Assembly (NCBI GenBank): GCA_024693135.1
Contig: JAILLN010000004.1
Span: 1-64,000, forward strand
From: Lachnospiraceae bacterium
GTDB lineage: Bacteria > Bacillota > Clostridia > Lachnospirales > Lachnospiraceae
Length of the DNA stretch: 64,000 nt
Direction: 5' to 3'
The notes beneath the pieces were generated by a model. The model was not told the DNA's origin and did not search any database. It saw only the letters and a program-made list of their open reading frames with translations. The position numbers and the translations under genes are program-made. Shown in pieces: positions 25,738 to 34,415 of the stretch. Numbering within the stretch: position 1 is the stretch's first letter; each line of letters opens with the position of its first letter.

Positions 25738-27363
25738 ATGAACCGAAAAACCGTGGGAGTGATGGCATTGATCACTATCGCCGTGGCATGCCTTCCTCTT
25801 TTCACCATAAACTGCATCGGCGGCCATGACATCCTGTACCATCTGCTGAGGATCGACGCATTGAAGTCCGGGATCCAAAACGGGCTGCCCTTCCTGCGGG
25901 TGAATCTCCTTTTCTTCGGCGGCATGGGCTATGCAAGCTCCATGTTTTATCCGGATTTTCTGCTGTACCTCCCGGCCGTCTTAAGAGCCCTGGGGGCAGG
26001 GATCGATCTTTCCTTCCACATTTTCGTCGCCTTCTGTATCATTGCCGGCTTTACTTCCGCCTATTTCAGCATGAAGACCGTTACCCGGGGAAGGCTTGCG
26101 CCGCTTTGCTGTGCCATGATCTTTACGCTTTACCAATACTTCCTGGACGACATCTTTACCCGGAGCGCCGTGGGCGAATATACGGCCATGCTCTTTCTTC
26201 CCCTGGTGCTCGCCGGGCTCTATGACCTGATCTTCCTGGAGTTTAAGAAGCCTTACCTGCTGGGGCTCGGCATGGCGGGGATCATCCTCTGCCATACCCT
26301 GACCACTCTGCTTGCCCTGGTGCTCTGTCTTGCGGCCGTACTCATCTGCTGCAGAAGGCTCCTCAAGTCCCCGGGAAAGCTCCTGAAGCTTTGTCTCACG
26401 GCCCTCTGCGTGCTCTGCGCGACGTCTTTTTACTGGCTTCCCATGCTGGAGCAGATGGCTTCCTCTTCCTTCCAATACGCAAACAGCATCTTCGACCTGC
26501 AATACGAGAGGATGCTCCTTAAGGATGTATTCCAGAACCGGCATCCGGGGATGGGGCTTGCCATTTTCCTGCTGCTTGCCCCCAGGCTTTTCCTGAAAAA
26601 AAGATCAGACCTGATCCGCTTTGCCGATCTCTGCCTCCTCGCGGCCTTTCTCTTCATCCTATGCACCACCGGGCTCTTTCCCTGGGGAAGGCTTCAGGAC
26701 GAGCTCTCCTTCATCCAGTTTCCCTGGCGGCTCTTTGCGGTCACGGGCCCGCTCCTTGCCTTTGCAGAGGCGATCTATCTCGATGCTTTCCAGGAGCTCC
26801 TCCCCTCTGCACCCTGGTCCAAGGAAGCCTCCTGCCTCCTGTGCGCCACGGCTGTGCTGATCGTCATGACGGTCTCTGCCATCCAGACCCAGGGAAGGAA
26901 TGATCAGGAATATTATTCCTACTCCGATGATTATTTTGATTACGCCCCCTATACCGGGAATGTGATCGGGGGTGAATGGCTGCCCATGGGCGCCACGGAC
27001 CGGGACTCCCTTACCACGGATGCGCCCTTTGCCCTGCTGCCGGATGGAAAAAAGGTGGAGGTCCTCCGGGATCGGAACTCCCTCTCCTTAACCGGCCTGG
27101 ATTCTTCCCTTTCCTATGTGGATGTGCCCTTCCTCTATTATAAGGGATACCGCGCCGCATCCCTTGCCGGAAATCCCCTGAAGCTGGACGGAAGCGGGGA
27201 AAACGGCAGGGTAAGGGTATATCCCGATGGGGCAGAGGGGATCTATGTCTCCTACGGCGGTACGGCCCTGCAGAAGGCCTCTACCTGGATCTCTCTCCTG
27301 ACCCTCCTCGGCGTACTGGGACTTGGCTTCTATAAGAAGCGGAAAGGAGCGCCGAAGGAATGA
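25738..27363 (+). CDS. Polytopic membrane protein, PTPS-related/YfhO-like
   Basis: A 541-residue integral membrane protein with roughly ten hydrophobic helices over residues 1-360, then a C-terminal extracytoplasmic domain and a final helix (LLTLLGVLGLGFY). The opening block with GGHDILYHLLRIDAL and MFYPDFLLYLPAVL fits the 6-pyruvoyl-tetrahydropterin synthase-related membrane family (PF10131), which resembles YfhO and GT-C-fold proteins and is not a pterin enzyme. GGAG lies 9 nt before the ATG at 25738; an ATG at 25723 is possible. It overlaps the next gene by ATGA. A role in glycan modification is inferred from context. Confidence 0.78.
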   Translation: MNRKTVGVMALITIAVACLPLFTINCIGGHDILYHLLRIDALKSGIQNGLPFLRVNLLFFGGMGYASSMFYPDFLLYLPAVLRALGAGIDLSFHIFVAFCIIAGFTSAYFSMKTVTRGRLAPLCCAMIFTLYQYFLDDIFTRSAVGEYTAMLFLPLVLAGLYDLIFLEFKKPYLLGLGMAGIILCHTLTTLLALVLCLAAVLICCRRLLKSPGKLLKLCLTALCVLCATSFYWLPMLEQMASSSFQYANSIFDLQYERMLLKDVFQNRHPGMGLAIFLLLAPRLFLKKRSDLIRFADLCLLAAFLFILCTTGLFPWGRLQDELSFIQFPWRLFAVTGPLLAFAEAIYLDAFQELLPSAPWSKEASCLLCATAVLIVMTVSAIQTQGRNDQEYYSYSDDYFDYAPYTGNVIGGEWLPMGATDRDSLTTDAPFALLPDGKKVEVLRDRNSLSLTGLDSSLSYVDVPFLYYKGYRAASLAGNPLKLDGSGENGRVRVYPDGAEGIYVSYGGTALQKASTWISLLTLLGVLGLGFYKKRKGAPKE

Positions 27364-28748
27364 GCCGGAGAGTTTACCTCCTGATCCTGTGCCTGTGCTT
27401 CCTCGATGCCCTGGCGGTATCCTGGATATGGAGGAAAAAGGGCCGAAAAAACGCGCTTTGCGTATTCTCTGCCCTTACGGCGGTGGTGCTGCGTGTGACC
27501 TACATTATCTATACGCCCCACTGGATCCGCCAGCATGACGTGATCGGCTTCGGGAATTTCGAAGGGCAGGCTCCCTTCATCGAATGGTTTGTGTCCCATT
27601 TCTCCCTTCCGGATTTTGACCCAAGGGAGCGGTGGGGATTCTTCCAGCCGGCCCTGCACCACATCCTGTCTGCCTTCTGGATCCGGCTGCAGGTATTTTT
27701 CGGCATTGCCTACAAGCAGGCCTGTGAAAACGTGAAGGTGCTGACCCTCATCTTTGTGCTTGTCCTGCTCTGGTATGCCTACCGGATCTTTGTCCAGGCC
27801 GGCCTTACGGACTGGCCCCTTGCCATAGCCTTTACCCTCTCAGCCATCCATCCCGGATTCATCCTGCTTTCCGGCTCCATCAATAACGACGCCCTCTGCG
27901 AGATGCTGACGATCATGAGCCTTTATTATGCCATGTGCTGGTATAAGAACCGGACCATGAAGCTCATCGCAAAGACCGCACTCTGCGTGGGGCTTTCCAT
28001 GATGGCAAAGCTTTCCGGGGTACTCTCTGCCCCGGCTATCGCCTTTCTCTTCCTTATGGTACTGATCCGGGAAGGGAAGCCGGATCTGCTGAAATACCTG
28101 AAGCAGTATACGGTCTTTGCCCTGATCAGCTTTCCTCTGGGGCTTTTCTTCCCCTTAAGAAATTACCTTGCCTTCGGCGTCCCCTTAACCTACACCCCCG
28201 GCGTGGGGGAGCCGGTCTATGGCCATTCCCTGCTTTCCCGGCTCTTTGACCTGAGGACGGACTCTCCCTTTGTGCATCTGACCCGCAGGCAGGACAGCTA
28301 TGATGAATTTAATATCTTCCTTTCCATGCTGAAGACCTCCCTTTTCGGGGATACGGATTTCCGCCGGGCAGACCTGCCATTACTCACTCCCTTCGCCTGG
28401 CTCCTGCTCACCGCGGGGATAATGCTTGCCATGCTTTTCCTCCTTGCCATGATCCACTGCATCCTCCGCTGGAGAGAGGATAAGGTCATCCTCTGGTACT
28501 GGGTCATCGCACTCGTCATCCCCTTTGCCTTCCTGATCCGCTTAAGCTTCTCGATCCCTTATTTCAGCTCCCAGGATTTCCGGTACATCCAGTATGTGAT
28601 CGTGGTACAGTCCCTGTTTTTGGGGAAGTCCCTGATGATAAAGGGCTGCAAGAGGGAGCTGAATCCCTACGGGCTTCTCTCTGCGGGGATCACCGCGGCT
28701 TTCAGCGCATTTACCACGGCCGTCTATGTGCTGCTTGGCGTGCCGTAA
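27360..28748 (+). CDS. GT-C-like membrane glycosyltransferase (PMT/GT39-type)
   Basis: A 462-residue polytopic membrane protein with about ten helices. Near residue 55, WIRQHDVIGFGNFEG sits in the first extracytoplasmic loop, where GT-C enzymes of the PMT/ArnT type place their catalytic Asp. WGFFQPALHHILSAFWIRL follows the same family pattern. These enzymes transfer a sugar from a polyprenyl-phosphate donor outside the membrane, which would fit the GtrB-like genes at 14.7-16.6 kb. It overlaps the previous gene by 4 bp and is followed by a terminator. Family placement is by pattern. Confidence 0.75.
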   Translation: MSRRVYLLILCLCFLDALAVSWIWRKKGRKNALCVFSALTAVVLRVTYIIYTPHWIRQHDVIGFGNFEGQAPFIEWFVSHFSLPDFDPRERWGFFQPALHHILSAFWIRLQVFFGIAYKQACENVKVLTLIFVLVLLWYAYRIFVQAGLTDWPLAIAFTLSAIHPGFILLSGSINNDALCEMLTIMSLYYAMCWYKNRTMKLIAKTALCVGLSMMAKLSGVLSAPAIAFLFLMVLIREGKPDLLKYLKQYTVFALISFPLGLFFPLRNYLAFGVPLTYTPGVGEPVYGHSLLSRLFDLRTDSPFVHLTRRQDSYDEFNIFLSMLKTSLFGDTDFRRADLPLLTPFAWLLLTAGIMLAMLFLLAMIHCILRWREDKVILWYWVIALVIPFAFLIRLSFSIPYFSSQDFRYIQYVIVVQSLFLGKSLMIKGCKRELNPYGLLSAGITAAFSAFTTAVYVLLGVP

Positions 28749-28776
28749 GGGCTTCATTTTGTCCGAAGCCTTTTTT
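28746..28776 (+). terminator. Rho-independent terminator with nested promoter
   Basis: AAGGGCTTC pairs with GAAGCCTT around the loop ATTTTGTCC and is followed by TTTTTT. It ends the two-gene membrane-protein unit. Its loop contains the -35 of the next promoter. Confidence 0.75.
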
Positions 28777-28786
28777 GTGATATGAT
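28759..28786 (+). promoter_or_regulatory. Promoter of the cysteine desulfurase-thiI unit
   Basis: TTGTCC (28759-28764), 16-bp spacer, and an extended -10 TGATATGAT (28778-28786). The start point would be near 28793, about 3 nt before the ATG at 28796, leaving no room for a Shine-Dalgarno. Confidence 0.7.
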
Positions 28787-28795
28787 GGGTCTATT

Positions 28796-29938
28796 ATGGA
28801 ATGTTATCTGGATAATTCAGCTACAACAAGAATGGATGAGGAAGCCGCGGCTCTGATGCAGAAGCTGATGCTTTCGGATTACGGCAACCCATCCAGCCTC
28901 CACCGGAAGGGCTTTGAGGCGGAAGGCTACGTAAGGGACGCCGCGAAAACCTTTGCCGGCATCCTCTGGTGCGACCCCTCCGAGATCTGCTTCACCTCCG
29001 GCGGCACGGAAAGCAACAACGCCGCCATCATCGGTGCGGCTCTTGCCAATAAAAGAAGAGGAAACCGGATCATCACCACGCAGCTGGAGCATGCTTCCGT
29101 GTCCTCTCCCGTGCATTTCCTCACGGAGCAGGGCTTCGAAGCCTCCTACCTGGATGCCGACAGCCGCGGTTCCATCGATCTTTCCCAGCTTGAGCGCCTG
29201 CTTTCGGACGACGTGATCCTGGTATCCGTCATGCATGTGAATAATGAGATCGGAAGCCTCCTTCCCATCGAAGAGATCGGGAAGCTCATCCGGAAAAAGC
29301 AGAGCTCCTGCCTTTTCCACGTAGATGATGTGCAGGGCTTCGGGAAGCTTTCCCTTATCCCGAAAAACGCCTGCATCGACCTGCTCTCCGCCAGCTCCCA
29401 CAAGCTGCACGGGCCGAAGGGAGCAGGGCTTCTCTATATCAGCTCAAGGACGAAGCTGTCCCCCATCCTTTTCGGAGGAGGACAGCAGAAGGGACGGCGC
29501 TCCGGTACCGAAAATGTGCCCGGGATCGCAGGCTTCGCCCTGGCCGCAGGAAAGATGTACGGCCGTCTCGAAGAAAACTATAAGCATATGGAGGCGCTCA
29601 AGGATCTGCTTTTAAGCGAGCTGCAGGATCTCGAGGGCATAACCCGAAACGGCGGGGATGTGCCCTATATCATCTCCCTTTCCGTCAAAGGAGTGCGCTC
29701 GGAGGTGCTGCTCCACGCCCTGGAGGACCGGGGGGTTTATGTCTCCGCAGGAAGCGCCTGCTCCTCCAACAAGCCTTCGGTCTCCGCGGTGCTCAAGGCC
29801 ATCTCCGTGCCGGAGGAGGCTCTTTCTTCCACCATCCGGATCTCCCTCTGCCCGGGCAATACCGAAGAAGAGATCCGGTATGCGGCCGGCTGTATGAGGG
29901 AGATCATCCCCCGGCTCCGCAAATTTGTCCGTAAATAA
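28796..29938 (+). CDS. Cysteine desulfurase (NifS/IscS family, ThiI partner)
   Basis: A 380-residue PLP enzyme that removes sulfur from cysteine as a persulfide. CYLDNSATTRMDEEA is the N-terminus, SGGTESNNAAI and ASSHKLHGPKG (PLP Lys) form the cofactor site, and SAGSACSSNKPS holds the catalytic Cys near residue 323. The usual HVDAVQ motif reads HVDDVQ, an Ala-to-Asp change. Being directly upstream of thiI, it most likely supplies persulfide sulfur for 4-thiouridine, as NifZ/YrvO does in B. subtilis. The N-terminal motif forces the start at 28796, which has no ribosome site. Confidence 0.95.
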   Translation: MECYLDNSATTRMDEEAAALMQKLMLSDYGNPSSLHRKGFEAEGYVRDAAKTFAGILWCDPSEICFTSGGTESNNAAIIGAALANKRRGNRIITTQLEHASVSSPVHFLTEQGFEASYLDADSRGSIDLSQLERLLSDDVILVSVMHVNNEIGSLLPIEEIGKLIRKKQSSCLFHVDDVQGFGKLSLIPKNACIDLLSASSHKLHGPKGAGLLYISSRTKLSPILFGGGQQKGRRSGTENVPGIAGFALAAGKMYGRLEENYKHMEALKDLLLSELQDLEGITRNGGDVPYIISLSVKGVRSEVLLHALEDRGVYVSAGSACSSNKPSVSAVLKAISVPEEALSSTIRISLCPGNTEEEIRYAAGCMREIIPRLRKFVRK

Positions 29939-29951
29939 GGAGTTCTTCATC

Positions 29952-31139
29952 ATGGATCATTTATTCCTTGTAAAATACGCAGAGATCGGCATCAAGGGAA
30001 AAAACCGGCATCTTTTTGAGGATGCCCTGATGCGGCAGATCCGTTATGCCTTAAAAAAACTGCCCGGAAGCTACGGCGTGTCTAAGTCCAGCGGTAGGAT
30101 CTTCGTAAACTGCGAGGACGCCGGAAGCTGCGACATGGATGCCGTGGCGGATGCGCTGGGGCGGGTATTCGGCATCAGCGCCTTCTGTCCCGTATCCTGC
30201 GGAACCGACCGCTCCCTGGAGGCCATCTGCCAGAGCACCGTGGAGTATGTGCGTTCGAACTATCCGGAGCATGATTTTACCTTTAAGGTGGAGACCAGAA
30301 GGGCCGACAAATCCTATCCCCTGACCTCCATGGAGGTGGAGGCCGCGGTGGGAGAAGCCATCCTGAACGCCCTGCCCGGGCTCCGGGTGGATGTACACGA
30401 GCCGGAGGAGATGATCCATGTGGAGATCCGGGAGCAGATCTATATTTATTCCCGGATCATAAAGGGGCCCGGCGGCATGCCCGTGGGCACGGGAGGCAAG
30501 GCGATGCTCCTTTTATCCGGAGGGATCGACTCTCCCGTGGCCGGATATATGATCGCCAAAAGGGGAGTCATCCTGGATGCCGTTTATTTCCATGCCCCGC
30601 CCTATACCTCAGACCGGGCGAAGCAGAAGGTCATCGATCTGGCGGAGCAGGTGGCCAGGTATGCCGGGCCCATCTATCTGCATATCATCAATTTCACGGA
30701 CATCCAGCTGGCTATCTATGAGAACTGTCCCCATGACGAGCTCACCATCATCATGCGCCGATATATGATGATCATCGCAGAGCGGCTGGCCAGGCAGAGC
30801 GACTGCTTAGGACTGGTGACGGGAGAATCCATCGGGCAGGTGGCAAGCCAGACCATGAAAAGCCTGCTGGCTACGGATGATGCCAGTACCCTTCCGGTCT
30901 ACCGCCCCCTGATCGGCTTTGACAAGCAGGAGATCATCGACAAGTCCCTCGCCATCGGCACCTATGAGACCTCGATCCTGCCCTTTGAGGACTGCTGCAC
31001 GATCTTTGTGGCAAAGCATCCTGTGACCAAGCCGAACCTCAATATCATCAAGCGTTCCGAAATGAAGCTTGCAGGCCAGATCGACCGGCTTCTGGAGGAG
31101 GCCATCGCCTCTGACGAGCTGGTGGTGGCAGGAAAGTGA
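29952..31139 (+). CDS. thiI: tRNA 4-thiouridine synthase ThiI (without rhodanese domain)
   Basis: A 395-residue enzyme that makes s4U8 in tRNA, using ATP and persulfide from a cysteine desulfurase. The N-terminal ferredoxin-like and THUMP domains (about 1-165, LVKYAEIGIKGKNRHLFE) are followed by the PP-loop LLLSGGIDSPVAGYM near residue 180. There is no C-terminal rhodanese domain, the usual Gram-positive form, which agrees with the desulfurase partner just upstream. AAGGAG lies 9 nt before the ATG at 29952; a start at 29925 would lie inside the previous gene. Confidence 0.96.
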   Translation: MDHLFLVKYAEIGIKGKNRHLFEDALMRQIRYALKKLPGSYGVSKSSGRIFVNCEDAGSCDMDAVADALGRVFGISAFCPVSCGTDRSLEAICQSTVEYVRSNYPEHDFTFKVETRRADKSYPLTSMEVEAAVGEAILNALPGLRVDVHEPEEMIHVEIREQIYIYSRIIKGPGGMPVGTGGKAMLLLSGGIDSPVAGYMIAKRGVILDAVYFHAPPYTSDRAKQKVIDLAEQVARYAGPIYLHIINFTDIQLAIYENCPHDELTIIMRRYMMIIAERLARQSDCLGLVTGESIGQVASQTMKSLLATDDASTLPVYRPLIGFDKQEIIDKSLAIGTYETSILPFEDCCTIFVAKHPVTKPNLNIIKRSEMKLAGQIDRLLEEAIASDELVVAGK

Positions 31140-31147
31140 GGCCCGCC

Positions 31148-32824
31148 ATGCCGGAGGGATTTCCCGGAAAGCCGCAGATGCCGCCCCAGATCCTTTTCCT
31201 AAGCGGATTTCTGATCGGCGCCTTTCTTTTTCCGCTGGTATATGGCACGGATCTATTGCAGGTAACCTATGATTCCTGGATCTTTACCCTGCCCGATCCG
31301 GACATCAAGCAGCATTATCTGGGCTTCCTGCATTATGCCCATTCCGACTGGCAGTTTCCTCCGGGACTTTTCGACACCCTTTCCTATCCCCATAAGATGT
31401 CCATCGTATGGACGGATTCCATCCCGGGGCTCTGCCTTATCTTTAAGCTGCTGCGCTCCCTCCTGCCCAAGCTTTTCCAATTCTTCGGCTGGTTCGGGCT
31501 TTTTTCCTTTGCCCTTTCCGGCGCCTTGTCTGCCCTGCTGGTAAGGCGGCTTACGAAGGATACCTTCCTTTCCCTTCTGTATGTGCCGGTGATGGTGCTT
31601 TCCTTCCCGGTGCTGCAGAGGCTCTATTACCATACCTCCCTGGCGGCCCACTGGGTCATCCTGCTTGCCCTCCTCATCTTCTTTGAAGAGCGGGAATGGA
31701 ACCTGAAGCGAAGATGCGTGGTCTGGGGCCTGATGGGGGCCCTCTGCGTCATGATCCATTCCTATTTCCTGCCCATGACCGGCATCGCGATGTTTACGGG
31801 GGAGGTGGTGCTTCATCTCCTGAATCATACGCCGAAGCGCCAGATCCTTTTCCCCTGCGCCGCATTTTCCGCGGCCGGGCTCCTTACCCTCTTCCTTTTC
31901 GGGGCTTTTTCCGTGCCGGTGAACCACTCCGGCTATGCGGTGGGAGGCTTCAACGCAAATCTGGGAACCTTTGTGAATTCCCTGGGAGACGGGCTCCTGC
32001 CTCCCTTCGAGAATAAATACGGCACCCAATATGAGGGCTTTGCCTATCTGGGAACCGGCATGATCCTTGCGGCGCTGATCGCTATGATCCTTCTTTTCAT
32101 CCGGCTGATCCTAAGGCGCATGGCAGGGAAGACCTTCCGTAACATCTGCATGGAGCACATCTATGCCTCCGCCTGTGTGGTCATGATCCTGGTCTACATC
32201 ATCATCTCCGTCTTTCCGGAAGCGGACCTGGGCACCCTGACCCTGATCCCGGACTTCACTCCCCTGAAGATCAAGGTCCTGGCCGGGGTATTCCGCTCCA
32301 ATGGACGCCTGATCTGGCCGGCCTACTATCTGATCATCCTGTCTTCTGCCGCCGTCGTAAAAAGGCTTCTGCCCAGGGCGGGGATCTTTGTCCTGCTTGC
32401 CGCCTGCCTCCTGCAACTGCCGGATATCTATTATTTTGCGGCAAAAAAGAATGCTTATTTCACGGAAGAGAGATTCTTCATGAATCCCCTGGACCAGATC
32501 GCCCTGAATGAGGTCATCGGGGATTACCGCCATCTGGTGCTGGTCAGCGGCGACAATACGCTGATGATGCATGCCGGAGACTATGCCTACCAGCACGGCC
32601 TCACTCTGAACCGGTTTTACTTCGCAAGGGATATCAACGGATTGGTGGAGGATACCCTGGGGGAATACAAGATGAAGGAGCTTCCCCGGGAGGACTGCCT
32701 CTTTTTCTTCCGGGACGGGGCGGAAGAAGGCTGGAGGGACAGTGGGCTGCATTTCTACGAATTTGGGATGGAAGGCATCGTGCTGGGCTCTGATCGCGTG
32801 ATCCCAAGCCTTCCGGAGATATAA
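31148..32824 (+). CDS. DUF6311-like polytopic membrane protein
   Basis: A 558-residue membrane protein with about nine or ten helices in residues 10-415 and a C-terminal soluble domain. The block SDWQFPPGLFDTLSYPHKMS followed by IVWTDSIPGLCLIFKLLRSL resembles DUF6311 membrane proteins of surface-glycan loci, which look like GT-C enzymes; the family name is from memory. Start choice: the ATG at 31148 has GTGAGG 6 nt upstream; a GTG at 31136 overlapping the thiI stop is the alternative. It is co-transcribed with thiI but functionally belongs with the glycan proteins. A terminator follows directly. Confidence 0.75.
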   Translation: MPEGFPGKPQMPPQILFLSGFLIGAFLFPLVYGTDLLQVTYDSWIFTLPDPDIKQHYLGFLHYAHSDWQFPPGLFDTLSYPHKMSIVWTDSIPGLCLIFKLLRSLLPKLFQFFGWFGLFSFALSGALSALLVRRLTKDTFLSLLYVPVMVLSFPVLQRLYYHTSLAAHWVILLALLIFFEEREWNLKRRCVVWGLMGALCVMIHSYFLPMTGIAMFTGEVVLHLLNHTPKRQILFPCAAFSAAGLLTLFLFGAFSVPVNHSGYAVGGFNANLGTFVNSLGDGLLPPFENKYGTQYEGFAYLGTGMILAALIAMILLFIRLILRRMAGKTFRNICMEHIYASACVVMILVYIIISVFPEADLGTLTLIPDFTPLKIKVLAGVFRSNGRLIWPAYYLIILSSAAVVKRLLPRAGIFVLLAACLLQLPDIYYFAAKKNAYFTEERFFMNPLDQIALNEVIGDYRHLVLVSGDNTLMMHAGDYAYQHGLTLNRFYFARDINGLVEDTLGEYKMKELPREDCLFFFRDGAEEGWRDSGLHFYEFGMEGIVLGSDRVIPSLPEI

Positions 32825-32864
32825 AAAACGCCCGCCGTTTTTCCCGGCAGGCGCCTCCTTTTTG
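32823..32864. terminator. Bidirectional rho-independent terminator
   Basis: CGCCCGCCG pairs with CGGCAGGCG. T-runs occur on both sides (CCTTTTTG on plus, TTTTTT on minus), so it can end both the thiI unit and the convergent HPr-like gene. Confidence 0.82.
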
Positions 32865-32877
32865 CTTCCCTGACGAA

Positions 32878-33108
32878 TCAGATCATGTAGGGCTTCAATA
32901 CCTCAAGGACATTGTCGATATTGTCCTCGGCATGGATATTGAGGTCGATGGGCTTAGACAGATCCAAGCTGAAGATGCCCATGATCGACTTCGCATCGAT
33001 CACATACCTTCCTGAAACCAGGTCAAAGTCATAATCGAACTTTGTAATGTCATTCACAAAGGATTTAACCTTATCAATCGAATTCAGGGAAATCTGTACT
33101 GTTTTCAT
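32878..33108 (-). CDS. HPr-like protein lacking the phosphorylatable histidine
   Basis: A 76-residue protein with the HPr fold pattern of the phosphotransferase system. The regulatory-serine block AKSIMGIFSLDL (Ser41) aligns with KSIMGVMSLGI around Ser46 of B. subtilis HPr. The active-site segment GIHARPA is replaced by SIDKVKS, so Asp12 takes the place of His15 and phosphotransfer is not possible. Crh of B. subtilis also lost His15 (Gln) and acts only in CcpA control; a Crh-like regulatory role is an inference. The ATG at 33108 has AAGGAGG upstream. It is a single-gene unit between a promoter and a terminator. Confidence 0.82.
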   Translation of the reverse strand: MKTVQISLNSIDKVKSFVNDITKFDYDFDLVSGRYVIDAKSIMGIFSLDLSKPIDLNIHAEDNIDNVLEVLKPYMI

Positions 33109-33154
33109 TTCCTTTTCCTCCTTGTATCTAAAAACGTCCGATTGCACAAGTATT

Positions 33155-33183
33155 ATATTATGAGACCGTTTCCCAAAAGTCAA
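33155..33183 (-). promoter_or_regulatory. Promoter of the HPr-like gene
   Basis: TTGACT (33178-33183), 17-bp spacer, TAATAT (33155-33160) on the minus strand, followed by a leader of about 40 nt. Confidence 0.6.
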
Positions 33184-33186
33184 GCA

Positions 33187-33489
33187 TCAGAGCAAATCTT
33201 TCATATACTCCGATGCCCTGCGCTCATTCTCCTCATCCTCCCTGCTGCGGCTCTTTCTGAGATAAAGCGCATATATGGCTATGATGATCAGCGTCGTGGA
33301 TCCTGCATAGACCATATACGGGTTGATGGAATTTCCGATCCCGCCCTCCTGGTCAGAAGGAGCACGGTCTAATGCCACCAGCTCATAATTCTTTTTATTG
33401 GCATCCACTGTCGCATAGTGATAAATGGCAAAAAGCGGAGTGATCCAAAGCAGCAAGGCCAGTATGCCGATCATGATCTTTGTTTTCAT
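33187..33489 (-). CDS. Small two-helix membrane protein, unknown
   Basis: A 100-residue protein with an N-terminal hydrophobic segment (about 5-24) that could be a signal anchor, and a second helix (about 59-80, MVYAGSTTLIIIAIYALYL). The tail is strongly charged (RKSRSREDEENERRASEY). I do not recognise the family. It lies downstream of rpsR, separated by a terminator, and upstream of the HPr-like gene. It has a reasonable ribosome site (GGAGG). Both termini would be on the same side. Confidence 0.65.
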   Translation of the reverse strand: MKTKIMIGILALLLWITPLFAIYHYATVDANKKNYELVALDRAPSDQEGGIGNSINPYMVYAGSTTLIIIAIYALYLRKSRSREDEENERRASEYMKDLL

Positions 33490-33572
33490 TCCCTGCCTCC
33501 TTTTTCAAGCCAGTCTCCCCGGAGAAGCCCGTCATAATAAAAGACGATCCCGGGGAAGGAAACAGTCCAAAG

Positions 33573-33603
33573 AAAACCGGACCTGCGCATGGCACAGATC
33601 CGG
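33573..33603 (-). terminator. Terminator of rpsF-ssb-rpsR
   Basis: CCGGATCTGTGC pairs with GCGCAGGTCCGG on the minus strand and is followed by TTTTCTTT. Confidence 0.75.
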
Positions 33604-33615
33604 CATGGTCTATCC

Positions 33616-33888
33616 TTACTCTACTGTGTAAGGGAGCAGCGCAAGATGACGGGCTCTCTTGATGGCCGTGGTCAAAAGGCGCTGATGCTTTGCGCAGGTG
33701 CCTGTGATCCTCCTGGGAAGGATCTTGCCCCTCTCAGAAATGTACCTCTTCAGCTTCACTACATCCTTGTAATCAATCTCATTGTCCTTGCCGCAGAACA
33801 CGCAGACCTTTTTCCTGCGGTGAAAGCCGCCCCTGCGCCTCATGGGTCCATCTGCACGGTCAGAATTGTTTCGATTCATGTATGGCAT
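33616..33888 (-). CDS. rpsR: 30S ribosomal protein S18
   Basis: A 90-residue S18 protein, which binds S6 on the 30S platform. It keeps CVFC and TCAKH, the Cys-rich zinc-type form, and the family block [27 protein letters not shown] sits 7 nt before the ATG at 33888. It is the last gene of rpsF-ssb-rpsR, the canonical bacterial order. A zinc-type S18 implies that a zinc-free paralog might exist elsewhere. Confidence 0.97.
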   Translation of the reverse strand: MPYMNRNNSDRADGPMRRRGGFHRRKKVCVFCGKDNEIDYKDVVKLKRYISERGKILPRRITGTCAKHQRLLTTAIKRARHLALLPYTVE

Positions 33889-33907
33889 GACTTATCTCCT
33901 TTATCCC

Positions 33908-34384
33908 TTAATGAAACGGCAGATCATCGTCAATCTCATTCGCCACGTTCATAAAGCCATCCTCCGGGCCGTCTCCGCCCTTCGGCTGGCCGGCTCCGTC
34001 ATCCCTGCCGGAATCTCCGTCCGAACTACCATATCCATTCTCTGCCTGAGCTTTTTTGCTTTCCGCAAACTCAATTTCCTCAACCACGACATCGGTAGTA
34101 TATACCGTCTGTCCTTCCTTATTCACGTAGCTTCCGGTCTGGATCCGGCCGGATAACGCAAACTTTGTGCCCTTATGGGCATAATTTTCCACGAACTCAC
34201 CCTGCTTGCCGAAAGCGACGCAGGAAATAAAATCTGCGGTCTGCTCGTCGCCGCCCTCATTCTTCCTCTTGAAGCGGCGGTCTACCGCCAGCGTAAACCT
34301 GGCGACACACATCGGCTCGTTTCCCTGGGTATACCGAACGTTCGGATCTCTTGTAAGGCGCCCCATCAGTACAACTTTATTCAT
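33908..34384 (-). CDS. ssb: Single-stranded DNA-binding protein
   Basis: A 158-residue SSB. The OB fold covers about residues 1-110 (MNKVVLMGRLTRDPNVRYTQ, FISCVAFGKQGEFV), followed by a Gly/Asp-rich linker and the acidic tip. The tip reads DDDLPFH, with a His after the Phe that normally is the C-terminal residue contacting SSB partners. It sits between rpsF and rpsR, confirming the housekeeping copy rather than a phage or plasmid SSB. Ribosome site and length are normal. Confidence 0.96.
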   Translation of the reverse strand: MNKVVLMGRLTRDPNVRYTQGNEPMCVARFTLAVDRRFKRKNEGGDEQTADFISCVAFGKQGEFVENYAHKGTKFALSGRIQTGSYVNKEGQTVYTTDVVVEEIEFAESKKAQAENGYGSSDGDSGRDDGAGQPKGGDGPEDGFMNVANEIDDDLPFH

Positions 34385-34415
34385 ACTTTGCCCTACCTTT
34401 CTTTCTTAACTGACT

